Positions 57,867 through 64,000 of a DNA stretch of 64,000 nucleotides are shown one piece after another; position 1 is the stretch's first letter; every line of letters begins with the position of its first letter. This stretch comes from Streptomyces humicola (GTDB lineage Bacteria; Actinomycetota; Actinomycetes; Streptomycetales; Streptomycetaceae). The stretch spans positions 26,169 through 90,168 of the forward strand of contig NZ_JANFNG010000024.1 of the NCBI RefSeq assembly GCF_024436035.1, in the 5' to 3' direction. The translations under genes were made by a program, and so were the position numbers. The notes below the pieces were generated by a model. The model had not been told where the DNA came from. It saw only the letters and a program-made list of their open reading frames with translations, and ran no database searches.

Positions 57867-58001
57867 CCCTGCCGCAGTAAATGCGTACACCTCACCTCCG
57901 GCGGCGGTGACACGCCCAGTCGAACAGGCGAGGCCACGGAGGGGTGCCGAGGTGACCGTAGAGGCTCCGCCGCAGTAGACCCGGCATTTACTGCGGCAGG
58001 G
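57867..58001. repeat. 18-bp perfect inverted repeat, one arm forming the 3' end of the flavoprotein gene
   Basis: CCCTGCCGCAGTAAATGC at 57867-57884 is repeated exactly, inverted, at 57984-58001. The right arm contains the last codons and stop of the minus-strand gene at 57988. The arms enclose 99 bp. It could be a miniature element, an inverted duplication or a long-range terminator hairpin. Confidence 0.7.
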
Positions 58002-59370
58002 GCGTAGCTGTTTTCAGGTCGAGGCGTTCGGCTGCTGCGAGGTATGCCTCGCTGTAGGTGGGGAATTGGGCGATTCCGTCGAGGAGGGTGTCGATGGGGA
58101 TCTGGGCGCGGATGGCGAGTGCCGCCTGGTGGATCCACTCTCCTGCCAGTGGGGCGGTGGTCCAGGCGCCGACGAGGACGCGCCGGTCGCGGTCGGCGAG
58201 CAGGCCGAGCGTCCCGGCGGGCTTGGTCTCGTAGGTCCAGGGGCGGGCGATGGAGTCGGCGAGGTCGAGTTCGCTGGTGGCCAGGTTGTTGCCCCGCTCG
58301 TGGGCCTGGGCGGTGGTGAGGCCGACGGCGGCGATCTCCGGTTGGGCGAAGACCACGCGGGGGATGGCGGTGTAGTCGGCGCGGCGGGGTTTGCCGAGGA
58401 TGGTGTCGGCAACGACTCGGGCCTGGTACATGGCCACGTGGGTGAACAGGGCGGTGCCTGTGACGTCGCCGAGGGCCCACAGTCCGTCGCTGGTGACGCG
58501 GCAGTGTTCGTCGATGTTCAGTGCGCCGCGGTGGTTGGTCTGGATGCCGACGGCGTCGAGACCGAGTCCGTCGGTGTGGGGCCGGCGACCCGCGCCGAGG
58601 ACGATCACGTCGGTGCGGACGCTGCTGCCGTCGTCGAGCTCGACCACGGTGTCGGCGCCGTCGCGGCGGGCGGTGGTGGCCTGGCGGCCCAGGCGCAGGT
58701 CGATGCCGTCCGTGCGGAGCCGGTCGGCGACCAGCTCGCTGAGGCGGGGTTCCTCGCGGGTCAACAGGCGCGGGCTGCGCTGGAGGAGGGTGACGCGGGT
58801 GCCCATGCGGGCCAGGAACTGGCCCAGCTCCACGCCGACCGCGCCGCCGCCGATCATCACGGCGCGTGCTGGGATCTCCCGCAAGGTGGTGGCCTCCCGG
58901 TTGGTCCACACCTCAACCTGGTCCAGGCCGTCGACGGGCGGGCGCAGCGGCTGGGATCCGGTGGCGATCACGACGTGCTCGGCGCTGAGCTGCTGGCCGT
59001 CGGCTTCGATGCGCCACGGGCCCCGTCCAGTCAGGCGGGCGGTGCCTTTGACGACGGTGACACCCTGCTTGCGGTAGCCGTCGATCTGGGCGGCGTCGTC
59101 GAGGTGGCGGATCATGTAGTCGCGGTAGTCACGCAGGGCAGGCCAGTCCAGCTCGGGTGTGGACAGCCCGGCGGCGCCAGCGGCTTCGGCGCGGGCCTCG
59201 GGCGGGCGTAGCAGGGTCTTGGAGGGGATGCAGGCCCAGTAGGCGCATTCGCCGCCGATGAGCTCGCGTTCCACCAGGGCGACTCGCAGCCCGCCGCCCA
59301 GAAGCCGGGAGGCGGCGACCTCGCCTCCCGGGCCGGCTCCGATGACGATCGCGTCGAAATCCGTGGGCAT
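57988..59370 (-). CDS. Pyridine nucleotide-disulfide oxidoreductase, dihydrolipoamide dehydrogenase/mercuric reductase-like
   Basis: A 460-aa flavoprotein from ATG 59370. FAD motif FDAIVIGAGPGGEVAASRLL; redox disulfide GGECAYWACIPSKTLLRP (about residues 40-45); NAD(P) motif AVMIGGGAVGVELGQFLARM; second FAD motif GLWALGDVTGTALFTHVAMY; dimer interface VVFAQPEIAAVGLTTAQAHE to the end. The usual C-terminal H-P-[HT]-P-T-x-x-E appears as QFPTYSEAY, so the catalytic His of the His-Glu pair is missing. That argues against classical Lpd or mycothione reductase activity and for a related quinone or disulfide reductase. Confidence 0.85.
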   Translation of the reverse strand: MPTDFDAIVIGAGPGGEVAASRLLGGGLRVALVERELIGGECAYWACIPSKTLLRPPEARAEAAGAAGLSTPELDWPALRDYRDYMIRHLDDAAQIDGYRKQGVTVVKGTARLTGRGPWRIEADGQQLSAEHVVIATGSQPLRPPVDGLDQVEVWTNREATTLREIPARAVMIGGGAVGVELGQFLARMGTRVTLLQRSPRLLTREEPRLSELVADRLRTDGIDLRLGRQATTARRDGADTVVELDDGSSVRTDVIVLGAGRRPHTDGLGLDAVGIQTNHRGALNIDEHCRVTSDGLWALGDVTGTALFTHVAMYQARVVADTILGKPRRADYTAIPRVVFAQPEIAAVGLTTAQAHERGNNLATSELDLADSIARPWTYETKPAGTLGLLADRDRRVLVGAWTTAPLAGEWIHQAALAIRAQIPIDTLLDGIAQFPTYSEAYLAAAERLDLKTATPLPQ

Positions 59371-59748
59371 GGTCAGGCTCCTCGTCCTTGGGCCGAAAGC
59401 GGGGTGCGCACCGGGTGCGGGGGTGGCGGTGTCGCAGGGTCCAGCCTGTCTCGGTCACCTCGGCCATGGCCGCAGCGAAGGCGAGGTGGGCGAGGAAGCC
59501 CCGCAGATGGGTGACGGCCGGGCAGGCCCGGTTGGGCCAGCTGTACCCAAGGGCGGGGGGTCTGCCCTTCGTCGACGGTGAGGGACATCGCGGCCCCCGT
59601 GGCCAGTGGTCGGCAGCGGCGGGGCGTGCCAGCGGCGGCAGTGATGATCTTCCTCCCGTGTGGCGGGGATCGCCAGCCCCGGGTACCTAGTTCAGCCCGA
59701 GAGTGAGGGGGAATCGGCGCTCGCTGCCGGACAGGCCCCAGCCCCGGG
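59371..59748. other. Intergenic region, possible minus-strand gene debris
   Basis: Frames on the minus strand contain MSLTVDEGQTPRPWVQLAQP and LPRPPRLRCGHG followed, in another frame, by MAEVTETGWTLRHRHPR. They look like parts of one short decayed gene, but I cannot name the family. Confidence 0.3.
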
Positions 59749-60153
59749 TCAGGCCGTGGCGATGTTCCTGCCCGGCATCGGCTCCGCGAGCGCTGTCCGC
59801 CATTCAGGCGCACCGAAGGCATCCGCAAAGTACTGGGTCTCGTGCACCACATGCCCGTGGGCGAATTCCATAATGCTCACTGAGTAGCTGGGCACCCCGT
59901 TGTACGTGATGACGCACTCGCTCACCCACAGATCCCTGCTGCCAACGATCCGGAGGACGGTGAAGTGCCGACTGGCAGGGTGCCCGCCACGTTGCGCCGA
60001 AATCGTCGCACGGCACCGGAACCGTTCACCTGACTGGGGGTAGTCGAGGATCGCGTCCGCGGCGTAGATGGCGTGCTCGGCTTCGGTATCCCCGCGTTCC
60101 GATGCCCGCCAGTGTTCCTCGAGTGCGGCCCTGGTCCGTATATCAGGATCCAT
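59749..60153 (-). CDS. Nuclear transport factor 2/SnoaL-like protein
   Basis: A 134-aa cone-fold protein from ATG 60153 (GAAGGGA upstream). RAALEEHWRASERGDTEAEH, AIYAADAILDYPQSGERFRC and FAHGHVVHETQYFADAFGAP-EWRTAL are the standard NTF2-like/SnoaL pattern with the helix, the central DYPQSGE loop and the final strands. Members range from polyketide cyclases to unknowns; no substrate can be inferred here. Confidence 0.85.
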   Translation of the reverse strand: MDPDIRTRAALEEHWRASERGDTEAEHAIYAADAILDYPQSGERFRCRATISAQRGGHPASRHFTVLRIVGSRDLWVSECVITYNGVPSYSVSIMEFAHGHVVHETQYFADAFGAPEWRTALAEPMPGRNIATA

Positions 60154-60345
60154 CGCATTGTCCCTTCTGCAGGCGGGCAGAGCGATCCGGGAACCTGCCC
60201 GCCTCGACCTACCCGCCGAGGCGCAGAGGCGGCACGCCGTCGACTGCCTCGACCGCGGCACGGACGTCGTGTGCAAGGGTCACCGGTACGTGCCGCGAAG
60301 ACGATCTCGCCCGGGCCCTGCGACTCCGGCGACCGCCACTGTTGC
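60154..60345. other. Short intergenic region
   Basis: It separates the NTF2-like gene from the zinc-finger operon. I see neither a gene nor a clear terminator. Confidence 0.35.
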
Positions 60346-60696
60346 CTAGACCACTTGGTCGGCCCAGTTCGCGGGCACCCGTCCCGCGGGGCCGGGTGTG
60401 GGTTGGTCGGCGGGGTGGCACTCAGGCGGCGTCAGTTGCGGTCCTGATGCGTACATCTGCGAGGTCCGGTAGTTCCAGAACCAGTGCTCGCCCGGTTCGA
60501 AGCTGCGGATCACCGGGTGTCCGGTGGCCTTGGCATGTGCGGTCGCATGCTTCGCCGGCGAGTCGTCGCAGCATCCGATGTGGCCGCACTGTGCGCAGCG
60601 CCGCAGATGCAGCCACCACCCGCCGACTTCGTCGCATTCGGCGCATCCGGTGCCGCTCGGTGGGACCGAGGGGTCGATTCCGTTCTGGGCATTCAT
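60346..60696 (-). CDS. UBP-type zinc finger protein
   Basis: A 116-aa protein overlapping the kinase stop by 4 bp. The zinc-binding pattern is GCAECDEVGGWWLHLRRCAQ-CGHIGCCDDSPAKHATAHAK-ATGHPVIRSFEPGEHWFWNY, i.e. C..C...W..LR.C..CGH.GCCDSS...H...H....H as in ubiquitin-hydrolase-type fingers. Bacterial versions cannot bind ubiquitin in their own cell, so the ligand is unknown. The C-terminal tail is Pro-rich. It is the last gene of an operon with a response-regulator-TrxR fusion and a cNMP-binding kinase. Confidence 0.9.
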   Translation of the reverse strand: MNAQNGIDPSVPPSGTGCAECDEVGGWWLHLRRCAQCGHIGCCDDSPAKHATAHAKATGHPVIRSFEPGEHWFWNYRTSQMYASGPQLTPPECHPADQPTPGPAGRVPANWADQVV

Positions 60697-62150
60697 GACC
60701 GCTCCTGTGGGGCGTCGGGGTCGGCGGGGGCCAGCGGGAGGCGCACCTGGAAGCGAGTGTCTCCGGGGACGGACTCGACGCGAAGGTCGCCGTGGTGCTT
60801 GTTGACGACGATGCGCCACGAGATGTCCAGACCGAGGCCTGTGCCTTCACCCACCGGTTTTGTGGTGAAGAACGGGTCGAAGATGCGGCCGCGGATCTCT
60901 GTGGGCACGCCGGGGCCTGTGTCGCAGAACTCGACGAGAAGGCGGTCGCCGTCGCGCGCTGTGTGCACCGTCAATGTGCCGCCGGAATCCGTGCTGTTCA
61001 TCGCCGAGACGGCGTTGTCGATCAGATTCGTCCACACCTGGTTGAGTTCGCCGGGGTAGGCAGGGATTTTGGGCAGTGTGCGGTCGTAGTCCTTGACGAT
61101 GGTGATGCGGTCGCCGATTTTCGCGGAGACCATCAGCAGAGTGCTGTCGAGCAGTTCATGCACGTCGGCGACCTGGTGGGGCGCCCGGTCGAGCTGCGAG
61201 TACTGTTTCGCCGCGGTGACCAGGGACGAGATGCGGGTGGTCGAGTCCTCGATCTCGTTCATCAGGAGTTCGGTCTCGACGGTGTAATTGAGCCACCGTA
61301 CGGCCCCTTCGAGGGTGCCCTCGTCCACGGTCGCCTCGACCCCGTCCAGCCAGCCGGTGTCGAGGCCGGCCTGGACGAATGTCGGCGCGAGCCTCCATCC
61401 GTCCGTGATGCCATGGTCCTCCAGCCAGTCGCAGATGGCGTCCTCCTGGTCGGAGGCTTCCAGCGGGTTGGGGGCGGTGGCCTTGGCGACGTGCTCGGCC
61501 GTGCGCTGCTGTACCTCGATGAGAGTTTCCAGATCGTCGCGCCGGTACGGGCCTGCCGCGATGGCGGCGAGCTTGTGGCGCATGCCGGCGACTCGTTCCC
61601 TGAGCGCCGAGGTGGCTCGCACGGCCGCGGCGGCGGGGTTGTTCAGCTCGTGGGTCAGCCCGGCGGACAGCGACCCGAGAGCCAGGAGCCGTTCTCGCTG
61701 GCCGATGGCCTCCTGGGTGTTCTTGGTGCCGAAAAAGAGCCCCTCCAACAGGTGCACGGCCATGGGGAACCACTCCCGCATGATGGCGGCGAAGGTGTCC
61801 GCCGGCAGCACGAAGAACCGCGAGGGCTCGATGACGCGCAGGGAGCTGTTGTACACCTGCGGTACGCGGTCGCCCAGGTAGGCCTGGAAGGCTCCCGCGT
61901 ACACACCGCGGCTGGAGCTTCGGGTGACCTCCACGTCGGTGTTGCCGATCCGGCGCGAGAGGACGAGGGTCCCTTCGAGCAACACGTAGAAGCACGTGGC
62001 CGCATCGCCCTCCTGGTACACAGGTCCGGGCGCGAATTCCTCCACGCGCCCATCGCCGCACAGCCGCGCGATCTGGTCGGGGGCCAACTTCTCGAACAGG
62101 AAGAGGGAGCTGAGCTCCTTCCGACTGCACGGCATCGGCTGCCCGGTCAC
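60693..62150 (-). CDS. Histidine kinase with N-terminal cyclic-nucleotide-binding domain
   Basis: A 485-aa soluble kinase from GTG 62150, which overlaps the upstream stop (GTGA). Residues 10-135 are a Crp-like sensor: LFLFEKLAPDQIARLCGDGR, YQEGDAATCFYVLLEGTLVL. The dimerisation segment is LGSLSAGLTHELNNPAAAAV, with the phosphoacceptor His in HELNNP. The ATP-binding domain has N (NLIDNAVSAM), G1 (VEFCDTGPGVP), F (IFDPFFTTKP) and G2 (GEGTGLGLDISWRIV). No membrane segments. Its cognate receiver is probably the fused response regulator encoded just upstream. Confidence 0.92.
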   Translation of the reverse strand: MTGQPMPCSRKELSSLFLFEKLAPDQIARLCGDGRVEEFAPGPVYQEGDAATCFYVLLEGTLVLSRRIGNTDVEVTRSSSRGVYAGAFQAYLGDRVPQVYNSSLRVIEPSRFFVLPADTFAAIMREWFPMAVHLLEGLFFGTKNTQEAIGQRERLLALGSLSAGLTHELNNPAAAAVRATSALRERVAGMRHKLAAIAAGPYRRDDLETLIEVQQRTAEHVAKATAPNPLEASDQEDAICDWLEDHGITDGWRLAPTFVQAGLDTGWLDGVEATVDEGTLEGAVRWLNYTVETELLMNEIEDSTTRISSLVTAAKQYSQLDRAPHQVADVHELLDSTLLMVSAKIGDRITIVKDYDRTLPKIPAYPGELNQVWTNLIDNAVSAMNSTDSGGTLTVHTARDGDRLLVEFCDTGPGVPTEIRGRIFDPFFTTKPVGEGTGLGLDISWRIVVNKHHGDLRVESVPGDTRFQVRLPLAPADPDAPQERS

Positions 62151-63829
62151 GACTGCTCCAGATACCGGTGCGCCAACATGACGGCCATGGCTCCCTCTCC
62201 GACAGCGGAAGCGACGCGTTTGGCGGACTCGGCGCGTGCGTCTCCCGCCACGAACACGCCCGGGACGTTCGTCTCCAAGTGGTACGGAGGCCGGTCCAGC
62301 TCCCAGCCGGCCGGCGGACGGCCGTCCGCCGTCAGGTCCGGGCCGGTCAGAATGAACCCACGTGAATCCCTGAGCACGGTGCCCTCCAGCCAGTCGGTCA
62401 GTGGCGCCGCTCCGATGAACACGAACATCCACTGGGCGTCGACGAGTTCGGCGTTCCCGGTCGCCATGTCGCGGAGCGTGAGCTTCTCCAACTGGTGTCT
62501 GCCGTGGGCGGCTTCGACGACCGTGTTGGTGCGCACGGAGATCGCGGGCGTGTCCCTGATCTGCTGGACGAGATAGTGCGACATCGACTTGGTCACGGAT
62601 GGCCCGCGCACCAGGATGGTGACCGACTTGGCGCCCCGGGCCAGATAAATCGCCGCCTGGCCAGCAGAGTTGGCGCCGCCGACGATGTACACGTCATGGC
62701 CGTGGCACGCGGCCGCCTCGGTCAGCGCCGAGCCGTAGAACACCCCGCACCCGGTCAGCTCGGCCACGCCAGGCGCGTCCAGCCGCCGGTACGACACACC
62801 GGTTGCCAGGATCACGGAGTGCGCGGTGACGGCGGAGCCGTCCGAGAACCGAACGACGCGCGCTGCGCCGTGGGCCTCGAGACCTGTGACCGCGCGTGCG
62901 GTGAGTATCTCGGCACCGAACTTCGCCGCCTGGCGCCGGGCCCGGTCGGTGAGCTGCGCGCCCGAGACTCCGTCCGGAAAGCCGAGGTAATTCTCGATCC
63001 GTGAGCTCTGGCCCGCCTGGCCTCCGGTCGCCGTGCGTTCCACCAGGACGGTTCGCAGACCCTCCGAGGCCCCGTACACGGCCGCGCCCAGACCGGCGGG
63101 TCCGCCGCCGATGATGACGAGGTCATAGCAGCTTGCCGCTGGAGTGGTCGCCAGGCCGACACGGGCGGCAAGGTCCCGGTCCTCGGGCTCGACGAGTGCC
63201 GTGCCGTCCGGAGTGACGACCAGCGGGAGCCGCAGCCCGTCCTGACCGGCGGCGGACAGCAGCCGCCGGCCTTCCGGTTCGTCCGACGAGTACCAGCGGT
63301 ACGGCACTTCGTTCCGTGCCAGGAACTCCCGTACCCCCGACGAGCGCGCCGACCAGCGGTGCCCCACCACTTTGGTGATCGCCACCCGACGGTAGTCAGT
63401 GGCCTGCCAGGTCTGAAGGAGATCGTCGAGGACGGGGTAGAGCTTCTCCTCGGGCGGGTCCCAGGGCTTGAGGAGGTAATGGTCGAGGTCGACCACGTTG
63501 ATCGCGTCGATGGCCGCGTTGGTGTCCGCGTATGCGGTCAGGAGTACCCGACGTGCGCCCGGGTACACGTCGAGGGCCTGCTCGAGAAATTCGATGCCGT
63601 TCATCCGGGGCATGCGGTAGTCGGCCACCAGCACGGCCACGAGGTCCCCCCGCAGCTTCAGCTCGCGCAGGGCATCGAGGGCTGCCTCCCCGGACTCCGC
63701 GCGCACGACGCGATACGACTCACCGTAGTGTCGCCGCAGGTCACGGGCGACTGCACGCGACACCGTGGGGTCGTCGTCTACGGTCAAGATGACCGTCCGC
63801 GCTGGATTGGCGGCCTGAACCATAGGCAT
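62147..63829 (-). CDS. Fused response regulator / thioredoxin-reductase-like flavoprotein
   Basis: A 560-aa fusion. Residues 12-130 are a receiver domain (VILTVDDDPTVSRAVARDLR, phosphoacceptor Asp in VAVLVADYRMPRMNG, VLLTAYAD, YLLKPWDPPEE). A linker of about 100 residues resembles a glutaredoxin/thioredoxin-like fold (VPYRWYSSDEPEGRRLL). From residue 235 a TrxR-like flavoprotein follows: YDLVIIGGGPAGLGAAVYGA, GGQAGQSSRIENYLGFPDGV, DVYIVGGANSAGQAAIYLAR, GVFVAGDARAESAKRVASAV. The CxxC disulfide of TrxR is not kept: the site reads TGCGVFYGSA with one Cys. It heads the three-gene operon and links phosphorylation to flavin chemistry. Confidence 0.93.
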   Translation of the reverse strand: MPMVQAANPARTVILTVDDDPTVSRAVARDLRRHYGESYRVVRAESGEAALDALRELKLRGDLVAVLVADYRMPRMNGIEFLEQALDVYPGARRVLLTAYADTNAAIDAINVVDLDHYLLKPWDPPEEKLYPVLDDLLQTWQATDYRRVAITKVVGHRWSARSSGVREFLARNEVPYRWYSSDEPEGRRLLSAAGQDGLRLPLVVTPDGTALVEPEDRDLAARVGLATTPAASCYDLVIIGGGPAGLGAAVYGASEGLRTVLVERTATGGQAGQSSRIENYLGFPDGVSGAQLTDRARRQAAKFGAEILTARAVTGLEAHGAARVVRFSDGSAVTAHSVILATGVSYRRLDAPGVAELTGCGVFYGSALTEAAACHGHDVYIVGGANSAGQAAIYLARGAKSVTILVRGPSVTKSMSHYLVQQIRDTPAISVRTNTVVEAAHGRHQLEKLTLRDMATGNAELVDAQWMFVFIGAAPLTDWLEGTVLRDSRGFILTGPDLTADGRPPAGWELDRPPYHLETNVPGVFVAGDARAESAKRVASAVGEGAMAVMLAHRYLEQS

Positions 63830-64000
63830 CCCATCTCTGCGACAGCCACGCCCATCCTATTGGTGATTATTCCTATTTGCCATTAAAAGTGCGGAGTATT
63901 CCTCGACCCCAGGGCCGTGGGGCGGACGAACTCCTCGAGCCTCACCACTGCGACACCCGAGAATTCGTGCCGCGGCTTTCACCGGTTCCATCACCGGCGG
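63830..64000. promoter_or_regulatory. AT-rich upstream region of the response regulator-TrxR operon
   Basis: The 63855-63895 stretch (TATTGGTGATTATTCCTATT, then TGCCATTAAAAGTGCGGAG) is markedly AT-rich for this genome and lies within 70 bp of the start at 63829. It is a likely promoter region for the minus-strand operon, although boxes cannot be assigned with certainty. Confidence 0.45.

Noticed and set aside
1..64000. tRNA or rRNA genes, CRISPR array, prophage or plasmid replication genes
   Set aside because: No T-loop/anticodon architecture, regularly spaced repeats, phage structural genes or replication initiators could be found by reading both strands.

Overview
The window is high-GC actinomycete DNA, almost certainly a Streptomyces chromosome and probably an accessory region or chromosome arm. 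The reasons are codon use, abundant GTG starts and GTGA/ATGA overlaps, a SARP regulator, a FilP-type cytoskeletal protein, DUF397, DUF4193, DUF5709 and DUF6131 proteins, an LPFR micro-protein and a LAETG-anchored secreted protein. I see no rRNA, tRNA, CRISPR array or intact insertion sequence.

Region 1 (1-15.9 kb) is a specialised-metabolite gene cluster. A Cy-A-T NRPS with a readable cysteine code is followed in one overlapping operon by a GMC oxidoreductase, a thioesterase and an acyl-CoA dehydrogenase. Around it lie a divergent HFCD-type flavoprotein decarboxylase, a truncated globin, an MFS exporter and a CPYC thioredoxin-reductase-like oxidase. This is the gene set, and largely the gene order, of the holomycin (hlm) cluster, so the product is predicted to be a dithiolopyrrolone. 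Three extra genes set it apart: an NTPF-motif methyltransferase (suggesting an N-methylated thiolutin/aureothricin-type scaffold), a DadA/ThiO-like amine oxidase and a RidA deaminase. A BTAD/SARP fragment and an XRE-cupin protein are candidate regulators. No N-acyltransferase is visible; it may lie left of the window.

Region 2 (16-24.6 kb) begins with a transposase remnant. It continues with a drug-type ABC exporter operon (RHH regulator, DUF4097 protein, ATPase, permease) behind an array of GATGGCGCC-like sites, a STAS protein, a Tat-exported phosphoesterase and small secreted or orphan genes.

Region 3 (24.6-45.4 kb) is redox and stress related and heavily decayed. Intact genes include the formate dehydrogenase FeS and NrfD subunits, CDGSH, an iron redox enzyme, small membrane proteins, a DGPF/ECF42 pair, YihY, SPW, a type II NADH dehydrogenase, DUF5709 and FilP. 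Broken genes include FdhA, YbdK, a Rieske flavoprotein, a hemerythrin, an APC permease, an alpha/beta hydrolase and a CsbD-like gene.

Region 4 (45.6-64 kb) is mixed: an orphan double-glycine precursor peptide, an LLM oxidoreductase with an MFS exporter, a glutamic peptidase, DUF4193, a second STAS protein, a LAETG-anchored protein, a CrtC/AttH-like protein coupled to an APH-fold kinase, and a dihydrolipoamide-dehydrogenase-like flavoprotein. It ends with a three-gene signalling operon: response regulator-TrxR fusion, cNMP-binding histidine kinase and UBP zinc finger. Several transposase, TetR/SDR and STAS remnants are scattered here.
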